Origin: an uncultured Alistipes sp.
Lineage (GTDB): Bacteria > Bacteroidota > Bacteroidia > Bacteroidales > Rikenellaceae
Direction: 5' to 3'
Assembly: GCA_900542505.1 (NCBI GenBank)
Contig: UQNV01000037.1
Coordinates: 1 to 22,955, forward strand
DNA: 22,955 nt
Below, piece by piece: positions 14,557-22,634 of the stretch. The notes below the pieces were generated by a model. The model saw only the letters and a program-made list of their open reading frames with translations. It was not told the DNA's origin and ran no database searches. The translations under genes were made by a program, and so were the position numbers. Within the stretch, counting starts at the first letter, position 1, and every line of letters starts with the position of its first letter.

Positions 14557-14564
14557 CAAAGATA
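14557..14564 (-). promoter_or_regulatory. -7 box of the GNAT-AsmA-LysO operon
   Basis: TATCTTTG on the minus strand lies 9 bases before ATG 14547. The -33 region is not obvious. It is back to back with the B12 operon promoter at 14609-14616, about 45 bases apart. Confidence 0.65.
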
Positions 14565-14608
14565 GTTTTTTTGGCCGATTCGCAGGCGACATTCTGCCGA
14601 AAAAAACG

Positions 14609-14616
14609 TATTTTTG
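14609..14616 (+). promoter_or_regulatory. -7 box of the cobalamin operon
   Basis: TATTTTTG fits TAnnTTTG and ends about 5 bases before the first base pair of the riboswitch (14621). This is just where transcription should start if the aptamer begins at the 5' end of the message. The -33 element is weak. Confidence 0.55.
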
Positions 14617-14620
14617 TCGC

Positions 14621-14796
14621 GCAACGGTTCCGCATGGCGCACCTTCGGTGCGTGCGGATGAAAAGGGAATGCCGTGCGATTCGGCAACAGTTCCCGCTGC
14701 TGTGAGCCGCAACCAACGCTCCGATACTCCACTGGCCACTGCCCTCCGCGGGCGGGAAGGCATCGGAACGGCGGCGAGTCAGAAGACCTGCCTTGC
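14621..14796 (+). ncRNA. Cobalamin riboswitch
   Basis: The leader has the conserved cobalamin aptamer parts in order: GGATGAAAAGGGAAT (14656-14670), GCCGTGCGATTCGGC (14671-14685), ACAGTTCCCGCTGCTGTGAG (about 14687-14705), CCACTG near 14729-14741, GGGAAGG (14754-14760) and the B12 box AGTCAGAAGACCTGCC (14777-14792). P1 can close with GCAA (14621-14624) and TTGC (14793-14796). Binding of a cobalamin is expected to reduce expression of the downstream uptake genes. No T-rich terminator follows between 14797 and ATG 14895, so control is more likely at translation; that is inference. Confidence 0.96.
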
Positions 14797-14894
14797 ACTC
14801 CACCGTAAAAGCCCTGCGGAGAATGGGGCCCGACGTCGTCCGCGCATCTGCCTTCCAACGCCGGTCATCCCGCACTCCGCCCAAACGCACGAGG

Positions 14895-15950
14895 ATGAAA
14901 CGAACGCCGCATACAATGCTTCTGGCCGCATGCGCCGCCACGATGGCCGCCTGCATGGAGTTCGGCCCGCTCGACGAAGAGCCCTTCGGCTTTTCGCAGG
15001 GAGGCGTATTCATCACCTGCGAAGGCAACTTCGGCAGCGACAACGCCTCGCTCTCGTTCTACCAGCCGTCGGAACGGACGGTCGAGAACGAGGTCTTCTC
15101 GCGCGCCAACGGCATGCGGCTGGGCGACGTGGCGCAGTCGATGGCGCTCCACCGGGGGCGGGGCTACGTGGTGGTCAACAATTCGGGCGTGGTCTATATC
15201 ATCGACCCGGCAAGCTGCTCCGTCACGGGGCTCATCGAAGGGGTCGTATCGCCCCGCTACATCCACTTTCCCAACGATACGACGGCCTACGTCACCGACC
15301 TCTACGACCCGCGCATCACGGTCGTGGACACACGCTCGAACCGCATCCGGGGCCGCATCGCCATGAACGGCCACAAGTCGACCGAGCAGATGGCCCAGTG
15401 GGGCGACGAGCTCTTCGTCAACTGCTGGTCGTACGACGACAAGTTGCTGGTGGTCGACACCCGCCGGGAGCAGCTCGTCGACTCCATCGAGGTGGGGCCG
15501 CAACCCACCTCGCTCGTCTGCGACCGCCACGGCAAAATCTGGACCGTCACCGAGGGGCGCACCGACGGCATCCCGGCCGTACTCTACCGCATCGACGCAG
15601 CAACGCGCACCATCGAGCGGAGCTTCCTCTTCCCGGCGGGAGACCATCCCTCGGAGCTGGTCCTCAACGGACGGCGCGACACGCTCTACTTCCTCAACCG
15701 CGACGTCTGGCGCATGCCCGTAACGGCCGAGGCGCTCCCCACAACCCCCTTCCTGCCCTACTCCGAAACCACCTACTACGGTCTGGGGGTCGACCCCCGC
15801 AATTCGGAGGTCTACGTGGCCGACGCCATCGACTACGTGCAGCACGGCGTCGTCTACCGCTTCTCGCCCCGCGGCGAGGCGCTCGACACGCTCCGCGTGG
15901 GCATCACCCCCGGCAGTTTCTGTTTCTGGCAACCCGAACAAAATCAGTAA
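14895..15950 (+). CDS. btuG: BtuG-like surface beta-propeller B12-binding lipoprotein
   Basis: The 351-residue protein has a lipoprotein signal ending in the lipobox MAAC (Cys20), followed by an acidic stretch (MEFGPLDEEP) that may act as a surface-export signal. The body is a repeating propeller fold of about 40-residue blades, for example VYIIDPASCSVTGLIEGV, ITVVDTRSNRI, LLVVDTRREQLVDSIEVG and VLYRIDAATRTIERSF. This is the architecture of BtuG, the Bacteroides surface lipoprotein that binds B12 with very high affinity and caps BtuB (established knowledge). ATG 14895 has GAGG just upstream and gives a proper signal peptide; the frame is open back to 14793 inside the riboswitch. It is first gene after the riboswitch, which strongly supports the role. 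Confidence 0.88.
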   Translation: MKRTPHTMLLAACAATMAACMEFGPLDEEPFGFSQGGVFITCEGNFGSDNASLSFYQPSERTVENEVFSRANGMRLGDVAQSMALHRGRGYVVVNNSGVVYIIDPASCSVTGLIEGVVSPRYIHFPNDTTAYVTDLYDPRITVVDTRSNRIRGRIAMNGHKSTEQMAQWGDELFVNCWSYDDKLLVVDTRREQLVDSIEVGPQPTSLVCDRHGKIWTVTEGRTDGIPAVLYRIDAATRTIERSFLFPAGDHPSELVLNGRRDTLYFLNRDVWRMPVTAEALPTTPFLPYSETTYYGLGVDPRNSEVYVADAIDYVQHGVVYRFSPRGEALDTLRVGITPGSFCFWQPEQNQ

Positions 15951-15962
15951 ATCCGCAAAAAG

Positions 15963-16859
15963 ATGAAACATATCCGCACACTCTCCCTTGCCGGCGCATG
16001 CGCCGCAGCGCTGCTCGCCGGATGCAACTCCGGCGAAACGACCACCACCAAACGCATCATCGAACAGGCAGCCACCATCTTCGAATACACGCCCGCACCC
16101 GGGCAGTTCATCAACGAGCCGCTGAGCGGCTACAACAACGTCACCACCCCCGAGGCCGCCTGCGCCTACGTGGCCCAGCGCTTCGCCAGCCGCCTCTATG
16201 TCTCGCTCGGCGGCTGGGGCGGCTATCTGGTCGTCGGCTTCTCGTCGCCCGTTCCCGAGAACGGCGGCGGCGAACTCCTCATCCGCGGCAACTCGTTCAA
16301 CAACTCGTCGGAGCCGGGCGTGGTCTACGTCATGCAGGACGAAAACGGCAACGGACTTCCGGACGACACGTGGTACGAGCTGCGCGGCAGCGAGTACGAC
16401 CGCAGCACCCACGACTACGCCATCACCTACACCCGTCCCTCGGGGGCGAACCAGCCCGTCGCCTGGCGCGACAGAAATGGGGAAACGGGCGAAATCGCCC
16501 GCATCGGCGAACATACGCAGGAGAGCTACTATCCGGCCTGGGTCGAGGCCGACGAGCTGAGCTTCACCGGCGTGCGGCTGCCCGAGAACCTAGATGAAAA
16601 GGAGGTCGACGGCACCATGTCGTGGACAACGACCCCCTTTGCGTGGGGCTATGCCGACAACTACTCGTCGCAGGACCTCATCAACGGCTACAACACGCTG
16701 AGCATCGCCAACGCCGTGACGGCCGACGGCTCGCCCGCCAACCTGCAGTCCATCGACTTCGTGAAGGTCCAGAGCGGCGTGAACGCCTCGGCGCCCCTCA
16801 TCGGCGAAGTGTCGACCGATGTCTGCGGCGTGGCCTGCTACCGAAACGTCACCGAATAA
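15963..16859 (+). CDS. Surface lipoprotein of the B12 locus, possibly BtuH-like
   Basis: The 298-residue protein has a clear lipoprotein signal, MKHIRTLSLAGACAAALLAG then Cys21. The mature protein contains LGGWGGYLVVGFSSPVPENG, a jelly-roll-like stretch with LLIRGNSFNNSSEPGVVYV, and a calcium-loop-like DENGNGLPDDTWYEL. Proteins of this type are common beside BtuG and BtuB in Bacteroidetes B12 loci. One published class of B12-binding surface lipoproteins there is BtuH; I cannot tell from sequence alone whether this is BtuH or a different accessory protein. It starts 12 bases after the BtuG stop and ends 16 bases before the receptor, so it is co-transcribed and riboswitch-controlled. Confidence 0.75.
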   Translation: MKHIRTLSLAGACAAALLAGCNSGETTTTKRIIEQAATIFEYTPAPGQFINEPLSGYNNVTTPEAACAYVAQRFASRLYVSLGGWGGYLVVGFSSPVPENGGGELLIRGNSFNNSSEPGVVYVMQDENGNGLPDDTWYELRGSEYDRSTHDYAITYTRPSGANQPVAWRDRNGETGEIARIGEHTQESYYPAWVEADELSFTGVRLPENLDEKEVDGTMSWTTTPFAWGYADNYSSQDLINGYNTLSIANAVTADGSPANLQSIDFVKVQSGVNASAPLIGEVSTDVCGVACYRNVTE

Positions 16860-16875
16860 CACGCTTCCGACCACG

Positions 16876-18945
16876 ATGTTCCGCCGTCTCCGCCCTCTGG
16901 CTGCACTACTGTGCCTCCTTCCGCACGCCGCACTGGCCGACGCGCCGGAGGATTCGCTCTGCGTGCGCGACATCGAACGGGTCGAAATCACCGGCACGCG
17001 CCCGATGAAGGAAATCGGTGTCCAGCGCACGAAGCTCGACAGCATCGTGCTGCGCGACAACATCTCCTCGTCGCTGGCCGACGCACTGACCTCGGGCTCG
17101 ACCATCTTCATCAAATCGTACGGCCGTGCGACGCTGGCCACCGCCTCGTTCCGGGGCACCTCGCCCTCGCACACGCAGGTGACCTGGAACGGCATGAAAA
17201 TCAATTCGCCGCTCTTCGGCCAGGTCGACTTCTCGCTCATCCCCGCCTACTTCATCGACGACGCCTCGCTCTACCACGGGGCCAGCTCGGTGGGCATCAC
17301 CGGCGGCGGACTGGGCGGCGCCGTCGCACTGGCCACGCGTCCGGTCGACGACGAGGGGTTCCACATGCGCTACATCCAGGGCATCGGCTCCTTCACCACC
17401 TTCGACGAGTTTCTCCAGCTGAGCTACAGGGGGCGCAGCTGGAGTGCCTCGACACGCGTGCTGTGCAGCACCTCCGAGAACGACTTCCGCTACCGCAACT
17501 ACCACTCCAAGGAGTTCGAGACCGACGCCGACGGCAACATCATCGGCACCAGCTATCCGCTCCGCCGCAACCGCAACGGGGCATTCCGCGACATCCACCT
17601 GCTGCAGGAGCTCTACCACACCTTCGGCGACGGCAGCCGCCTCTCGGTGGCGGCATGGTATCTGGATTCGCACCGGGGGCTGCCGCTGCTCAGCTCGGAC
17701 CGCAACGACGAGAAGTCGAAAAAGGACCTGCAGGACGAGCGGACGCTGCGTGCCACCGTCAGCTGGGAACGGCTCGCAAACGGGCTGAAGCTCGATGCGC
17801 GGGCGGGCTACACCTACACAGACCTGCGCTACCAGCGGCTGCAGGACCCCGAAGGCCAAGGCAATTTCCTCACGATGACCGACTCGCGCAGCTACGTGCA
17901 CTCGCTCTTCGCCCGTGCCGGGGCCGAATATGCGCTGGGCAGCAAGTGGCTCTTCACGCTCGACGTCACCGCCTCGCAGCACATGGTCAACAGCGGCGAC
18001 TTCTCGCTCATCGACAACTCGACGGGCGAGTATGTCCGCCAGCTCGACGACCGCTCGCGCTTCGAGCTGTCGGGCTTCGCCGCCGTCAAGTGGCGTCCCG
18101 TGCCGCGGCTGGGCGTGGCGTTGAACCTGCGCGAGGAGCTCTACGGCGACCGCACGACGCCGCTCATCCCGGCGCTCTTCGTCGACTGGCTCGCCTCGAA
18201 GCGGGGCAACGTCGTGCTGAAGGCCTCGGCAGCCCGCAACTACCGCTACCCCACGCTCAACGACCTCTACTTCCAGCCGGGCGGCAACCCCGACCTGAGG
18301 CCCGAGCAGGGCTGGACCTTCGATGCCGGCGGCGAGTTCTCGCTCGGCGGCGAGCGCCGCTCGCTGAAGGCTTCGCTCACCTTCTTCGATTCGGAAATCG
18401 ACGACTGGATTCTCTGGCTGAGCGACGGCGCCAAATCGGGCATCTACACCCCCGTGAACGTCAAGCGGGTCCACAGCTACGGCACGGAGCTGAAGTTCGA
18501 CGCCCGGGCCGACCTGGGTCGACGGTGGAGTGTGCTCATCGACGGCAACTACGCCTGGACGCGCTCCATCAACCGGGGCGACCCCTTCAGCCCGGCCGAC
18601 GAATCGGTGGGCAAGCAGCTGGTCTACATTCCCGAACACTCGGCGGCCTTCACCGCCAAACTGCGCTGGCGCAGCTGGGAGCTGAGCTACAAATGGTGCT
18701 GGTACAGCGCCCGCTACACCATGTCGAGCAACGACCGCGACCATCTGGGCTACGTCCCGCCCTACTTCATGAGCGACATCGCGCTCGAAAAGCTGCTCTC
18801 GTGCCGCTGGGCCGACTTCACGCTCAAGGGGTGCATCAACAACCTCTTCAACGAGGAATACGAGACGGTGATGGGGCGCCCCATGCCGCGGCTCAACTGC
18901 TCGTTCTTCATCGGCATCACCCCCAAATTCGGCAAAAAGCGATGA
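16876..18945 (+). CDS. btuB: BtuB-like TonB-dependent cobalamin receptor
   Basis: The 689-residue outer-membrane receptor has a signal peptide (MFRRLRPLAALLCLLPHAALA), a TonB-box-like segment IERVEITGTRP (about 33-43), a plug domain (FIKSYGRATLATASFRG, SPSHTQVTWNGMKIN, GGGLGGAVAL) and a 22-strand barrel ending in FFIGITPKFG. It lacks the N-terminal carboxypeptidase-regulatory domain of SusC proteins, and its length is close to known BtuB. Its position downstream of a cobalamin riboswitch and BtuG makes B12 or another corrinoid the likely ligand. ATG 16876 gives a good signal peptide; an ATG at 16819 lies inside the preceding gene. Its stop overlaps the next start (ATGA). Confidence 0.92.
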   Translation: MFRRLRPLAALLCLLPHAALADAPEDSLCVRDIERVEITGTRPMKEIGVQRTKLDSIVLRDNISSSLADALTSGSTIFIKSYGRATLATASFRGTSPSHTQVTWNGMKINSPLFGQVDFSLIPAYFIDDASLYHGASSVGITGGGLGGAVALATRPVDDEGFHMRYIQGIGSFTTFDEFLQLSYRGRSWSASTRVLCSTSENDFRYRNYHSKEFETDADGNIIGTSYPLRRNRNGAFRDIHLLQELYHTFGDGSRLSVAAWYLDSHRGLPLLSSDRNDEKSKKDLQDERTLRATVSWERLANGLKLDARAGYTYTDLRYQRLQDPEGQGNFLTMTDSRSYVHSLFARAGAEYALGSKWLFTLDVTASQHMVNSGDFSLIDNSTGEYVRQLDDRSRFELSGFAAVKWRPVPRLGVALNLREELYGDRTTPLIPALFVDWLASKRGNVVLKASAARNYRYPTLNDLYFQPGGNPDLRPEQGWTFDAGGEFSLGGERRSLKASLTFFDSEIDDWILWLSDGAKSGIYTPVNVKRVHSYGTELKFDARADLGRRWSVLIDGNYAWTRSINRGDPFSPADESVGKQLVYIPEHSAAFTAKLRWRSWELSYKWCWYSARYTMSSNDRDHLGYVPPYFMSDIALEKLLSCRWADFTLKGCINNLFNEEYETVMGRPMPRLNCSFFIGITPKFGKKR

Positions 18946-19640
18946 ACATCCGCGAACGACTCCTGGCGCTGGGCGAACCGGCCTACCGCGACTTCAGCGC
19001 CTCGCTGCTGCCCGGCGTCGAGCACATCATCGGCGTGCGGCTGCCGGCGCTGCGCCGCCTGGCCCGCGAAATCGTCCGCGGCGACTGGCAGGGCTATCTG
19101 CGCGAGGCCAACGACCTCTATTTCGAGGAGCGGATGCTGCAGGGGATGGTCATCGGCTACGCTCCGTGCAGCCCGGAGGAGTTTCTGCGCCTCACGGCGG
19201 CACATCTGCCCAAAATCGACAACTGGAGCCTCTGCGACAGTTTCTGCCGGCGGCTCCGCCCCGCCGAGCGCGAACCCGTATGGCGCTTCATCGACCCGCT
19301 GTTCCGCGCCGAAGGCGAGTACGAGGTCCGCTTCGCGGCCGTCACGGGGCTCAACAACTTCACCGACGTGGAGCACCTCGACGCGCTGCTCGGGCATCTG
19401 GGCTCCGTCCGCCACGAAGGATACTACGCCCGCATGGCGGTTGCCTGGGCCGTCTCGGTCTGTTACGCAGCCGACCCCGACCGGACCGGAGCCTGGCTCG
19501 GCGAGGGATGCCCGCTGCCGGAGTGGACCTACGGCCGGAGCCTGCAGAAAATCCTCGAATCGCGCCGCACCACGGCGGAGCAGCGGGCCGACATCCTGCG
19601 CCTGAGAGAGGCATCGAAACTCCGCACGGCCAGGCGCTGA
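18942..19640 (+). CDS. AlkD-like DNA alkylation repair protein
   Basis: The 232-residue protein has an all-helical HEAT-like repeat make-up and the size of AlkD, a glycosylase for N3- and N7-alkylated purines. The segment DNWSLCD places Trp95 and Asp99 four residues apart, as Trp109 and Asp113 are in Bacillus cereus AlkD, and Arg130 in EVRFAAVTGL is a candidate for Arg148. The retained residues suggest activity, though some AlkD relatives have lost it. The start codon overlaps the btuB stop by ATGA, so it is translationally coupled to the B12 operon and probably under the riboswitch. Why B12 status should govern this gene is unclear. Confidence 0.85.
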   Translation: MNIRERLLALGEPAYRDFSASLLPGVEHIIGVRLPALRRLAREIVRGDWQGYLREANDLYFEERMLQGMVIGYAPCSPEEFLRLTAAHLPKIDNWSLCDSFCRRLRPAEREPVWRFIDPLFRAEGEYEVRFAAVTGLNNFTDVEHLDALLGHLGSVRHEGYYARMAVAWAVSVCYAADPDRTGAWLGEGCPLPEWTYGRSLQKILESRRTTAEQRADILRLREASKLRTARR

Positions 19641-19741
19641 GCTCCCCGCCGGCGGCCCCCTGCACCGACCTCCGCAAGCGCCAATCCCGCCGCAAAAATG
19701 GAGAAAATGGCTCCGCAGCGTTCATTTCTGCAAAAAAATGC

Positions 19742-19749
19742 TATCTTTG
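19742..19749 (+). promoter_or_regulatory. -7 box of the polyprenyl-phosphate sugar synthase gene
   Basis: TATCTTTG lies 46 bases before ATG 19796 in a local AT-rich tract, about 100 bases after the AlkD-like stop. No convincing -33 or upstream terminator was found, so read-through from the B12 operon is possible. Confidence 0.6.
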
Positions 19750-19795
19750 CTTTATCGATTTTTTCAGACAAGAGGCATTTAACTTCGAACGACAC

Positions 19796-20524
19796 ATGCG
19801 CAAACTGGTTATCATCCCGACCTACAACGAGAAGGAGAACATCTCCGCCATGATAGACAAGGTCTTTTCGCTCGGCGAGCCTTTCGACCTGCTGGTCATC
19901 GACGACGGCTCGCCCGACGGCACGGCCGCCATCGTCCGAAGCCGCCAGACCGAGTTCCAGGGACGGCTCCACCTGCTCGAGCGGAGCGGCAAACTGGGGC
20001 TTGGGACGGCCTACCTGACCGGATTCGAATGGGGACTTGCGCAGGGATACGACTACATCTGCGAGATGGACTGCGACTTTTCACACAATCCCGACGACCT
20101 CGTGCGTCTCTACCGCGCCGCGGCCGAGGGGGCCGACGTGGTGGTGGGTTCGCGCTATGTCCAGGGGGTCAACGTCGTCAACTGGCCGATGTCGCGCCTG
20201 CTGATGTCGTACTTCGCCTCGAAGTACGTGCGTCTGGTCACCGGACTTCCGCTCAACGACGCTACGGCGGGATTTGTCTGCTACTCGCGCCGGGCGCTGG
20301 AGCACATCGACCTGGGCGCCGTCCGCATGAAGGGATACGGATTTCAGATTGAGATGAAATATACGGCCTGGAAACTGGGCATGAGGCTGTGCGAGGTGCC
20401 CATCATCTTCACCGAGCGCCGCGAGGGCGCCTCGAAGATGAGCGGAGGCATCTTCCGCGAAGCCTTCTTCGGCGTGCTGGGACTCCCCTTCCGCCGCATC
20501 CGGGGCCGCGAGGTGCGACGTTAG
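19796..20524 (+). CDS. Polyprenyl-phosphate mannose synthase-like glycosyltransferase (GT2, Dpm1 type)
   Basis: The 242-residue protein has the GT-A fold of family GT2, Dpm1 subgroup, without membrane anchor. Motifs are IIPTYNEKENI (6-16), IDDGSPDGT (35-43), SGKLGLGTAY, the metal-binding DCD in MDCDFSHNPDD, and GYGFQIEM with RREGASKMSGG near the C-terminus. Such enzymes move mannose or another hexose from a nucleotide sugar to polyprenyl phosphate on the cytosolic face of the inner membrane. It faces the GtrA-like and GT39-like genes with only 20 bases between stops. A pathway of lipid-linked sugar synthesis, flipping and transfer is a natural reading but is inference. Confidence 0.88.
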   Translation: MRKLVIIPTYNEKENISAMIDKVFSLGEPFDLLVIDDGSPDGTAAIVRSRQTEFQGRLHLLERSGKLGLGTAYLTGFEWGLAQGYDYICEMDCDFSHNPDDLVRLYRAAAEGADVVVGSRYVQGVNVVNWPMSRLLMSYFASKYVRLVTGLPLNDATAGFVCYSRRALEHIDLGAVRMKGYGFQIEMKYTAWKLGMRLCEVPIIFTERREGASKMSGGIFREAFFGVLGLPFRRIRGREVRR

Positions 20525-20544
20525 CCGCTCCGGCCCCGACCCTC

Positions 20545-20913
20545 TCAGAAGTTGAAGTAATAGTTCATGAAGAAGTTCCAGAAGGTGACCACTCCGACGG
20601 CGAAGAGTTTGGCCAGATAGAAATTGAACCGGAACCGACCGTTGAGCAGATAAATCGTCAGATTGTTCACCAGAAGCCCGACAGCCGCAATTCCCAGAAA
20701 ACGCAGATACTGGGTTGCGATGTCGGGATTTTCGTTGTGGAAGGTCCAGAGGCGGTTGAGCATGTAGTTCGAGGTGGTGGCACAGATGAATCCCATCGAG
20801 TTGGCCAGATACTTGTTCAGCCGCAGCCACTCCTTGCAGGCATAGGTGATGCCGAAATCGACGAAGACACCCGAACCGCCGACGACACAGAACTTGATGA
20901 ACTGCTCAATCAT
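20545..20913 (-). CDS. GtrA-like small membrane protein
   Basis: This 122-residue protein has four membrane helices and the GtrA pattern: IKFCVVGGSGVFVDFGITY at the start, NSMGFICATTSNYMLNRLWTF in the middle and NFFMNYYFNF at the end, all typical of the family. GtrA proteins are proposed flippases or accessory factors for polyprenyl-phosphate-linked sugars. ATG 20913 overlaps the stop of the upstream glycosyltransferase by ATGA, so the two are translated together. Convergent with the Dpm1-like gene. Confidence 0.9.
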   Translation of the reverse strand: MIEQFIKFCVVGGSGVFVDFGITYACKEWLRLNKYLANSMGFICATTSNYMLNRLWTFHNENPDIATQYLRFLGIAAVGLLVNNLTIYLLNGRFRFNFYLAKLFAVGVVTFWNFFMNYYFNF

Positions 20914-22619
20914 AGGGCACCGACCTCCATCCGGTGGCTTTTGCCGTTGAACCAATAGGCCTGCTCGCCGCGGCGCAGCGAGAAACCGACGTCGAAGCGG
21001 CGGCCGGCCAGCGAATCGGGCAGCACGAAATCGTAACGTACACGGGCCTCACCGCCCGCCTCGAGCCGCAGACGAAGCGGCGTGGCATACTCCATCGCAT
21101 TGCGTCCCTCGCGAAGGGCCACCACCAGACGCGTCAAATCGCCGTCGATGTCGACCGCACGCCCGTAGGGGTTGTGCAGGCAGAGCGCAAGACGGAGCGT
21201 ATCGCCCGGAAGCGCCCGCTCGGGAATGCCCTCGGTTGCGATATCGACCCGGCGCACGGGATGGAACTCCTCCTCGACATAGTAGTTGAAGCGCGAGCCG
21301 TTGGGCAACGCCACGCTGCGGAAAACGGAGTCGCTGCCGACCAGCGAGGCGGGGCACTCCACCAGCACGCTGCGCCCGTCGAAGCGGTCGTCGTCGTTGC
21401 GCAGCGCCCATTGCGAGGTGCGGTAGTAGACGTTGGGCTGACCGTAGGCCTCGCCGCCGGTATAGAAGCCGTATTTGGCCGCACGGGCATAGCTGCCGCG
21501 GAAGATGACCGGACGGCCGTCGGCCAGTTCGGCGATGCGGCCGTAGCTTTCGCCATTGTCGAAGACCTCGAAGCGGAGCCCCAGCGGATTGAAGAGCATC
21601 TCGAGCCGTACGAGAGCTATCAGCGCCAGCGTCACCGCTCCGGTACGCATCAGGTAGCGGCGCGTACGGGGATGGCGCCGGGCATAGAGGAAGGTCACGT
21701 AGAGGATACCGAACGTCGCGGCAATGACCCACTGCGGCTGGACATAGCCCCGCAGGGTGGTGAGCAGGAAGAAGCCGATGAACATCGGCGGCATCCAGCG
21801 CAATGCCCGGCCGACGGCGTCGGAGGGCTTCACCGCACGCCACGACTTGATGTAGAGGGGGACGAACAGCGGGTTGAAGACCACCAGTATGTTGAGCAGA
21901 TACTCGACCACATAGCTGAGTCGGAAGGCCCGGTTGCGGCCCGAGAGGTGGTAGGCAAACGAGGCCCAGTCGTTGTCATACTGCCAGAGGAGGTGCGGCA
22001 CGAAGAGCAGCAGGGCGACCATGCAGCCCAGATAGAAGCGCGGGCGCAGGAGCATCCGCGGGCAGACGGCCAGCGAGAAAAGGACGACCAGCGCCCCGTG
22101 ATACTTGCTGTAGGCCATGGCCGCCATGGCGACGCCCAGCCAGAGCCATGCGCCGCGCGACCCCTCGTTGAACCGTTTGAAGAAGAGGAGGTAGAGCGCC
22201 GTGGTGAACATCAGCGGGCCGTCGGGTACGGCGATGAAGCCGTAGAGCTGCAGCATGAGCGTGGCGGCCGAGAGCATGACGTAGAGCGTCGCATCGCGCC
22301 GCGAAGGGGCTTCGGGGCGGATGAGCCGCCAGAAGAGAAACAGATAGAGCGGCTGCAGCAGTGTGAAGAAGAAGCGCACGCCCAACTCGGTGACTCCGAA
22401 GAGCCGCTCGCCCAGCCAGACCAGCAGCGCCGTCATCGGCGGATGGTCGAAATAGCCCCACGAAAGCCTCTCGGCAAACATGTGGTAATAGGCCTCATCG
22501 TTGGCGAGCTCCGTGCAACCGGCCTGCACGAGGTTGAGCAACCACCACAGGCCGAGCCAGAAGGCCACGACGCCGTCGGGCCCCAGCGACCGGTACCGGG
22601 TTCTGAGTTTCTCCATCAT
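20910..22619 (-). CDS. GT39/ArnT-like membrane glycosyltransferase (PMT_2)
   Basis: The 569-residue inner-membrane enzyme has about ten to twelve membrane helices in the first 370 residues and a soluble periplasmic beta-rich domain of about 190 residues at the C-terminus. The first periplasmic loop holds NDEAYYHMFAERLSWGYFDHPP (split here as NDEAYYH at 40-46 and GYFDHPP at 55-61), the acidic-residue motif of PMT/ArnT glycosyltransferases that use polyprenyl-phosphate sugars. The acceptor (protein, lipid A or polysaccharide) is unknown. ATG 22619 (first of two adjacent Met codons) lies 7 bases from a TATCTTTG box; the frame is open to 22838, but that part translates non-coding repeats. Coupled to the GtrA-like gene. 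Confidence 0.88.
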   Translation of the reverse strand: MMEKLRTRYRSLGPDGVVAFWLGLWWLLNLVQAGCTELANDEAYYHMFAERLSWGYFDHPPMTALLVWLGERLFGVTELGVRFFFTLLQPLYLFLFWRLIRPEAPSRRDATLYVMLSAATLMLQLYGFIAVPDGPLMFTTALYLLFFKRFNEGSRGAWLWLGVAMAAMAYSKYHGALVVLFSLAVCPRMLLRPRFYLGCMVALLLFVPHLLWQYDNDWASFAYHLSGRNRAFRLSYVVEYLLNILVVFNPLFVPLYIKSWRAVKPSDAVGRALRWMPPMFIGFFLLTTLRGYVQPQWVIAATFGILYVTFLYARRHPRTRRYLMRTGAVTLALIALVRLEMLFNPLGLRFEVFDNGESYGRIAELADGRPVIFRGSYARAAKYGFYTGGEAYGQPNVYYRTSQWALRNDDDRFDGRSVLVECPASLVGSDSVFRSVALPNGSRFNYYVEEEFHPVRRVDIATEGIPERALPGDTLRLALCLHNPYGRAVDIDGDLTRLVVALREGRNAMEYATPLRLRLEAGGEARVRYDFVLPDSLAGRRFDVGFSLRRGEQAYWFNGKSHRMEVGAL

Positions 22620-22626
22620 AACGGGA

Positions 22627-22634
22627 CAAAGATA
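22627..22634 (-). promoter_or_regulatory. -7 box of the GT39-like gene
   Basis: TATCTTTG on the minus strand ends 7 bases before ATG 22619, so the transcript would be nearly leaderless. A TTTG about 23 bases upstream could serve as the -33 element. The box is the proximal of three similar boxes set in tandem repeats at 22628-22792. Confidence 0.65.

Noticed and set aside
14201..16597. A 798-codon rightward frame across the riboswitch and lipoprotein genes
   Set aside because: It is out of frame with recognised proteins, runs through the cobalamin aptamer and has a basic, low-complexity translation.
16906..18744. A 612-codon frame antisense to btuB, and a 909-codon rightward frame that fuses a btuB shadow to the AlkD-like gene
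   Set aside because: The btuB frame gives a complete receptor. The AlkD-like protein starts at 18942, and upstream residues of the longer frame are out-of-frame btuB.
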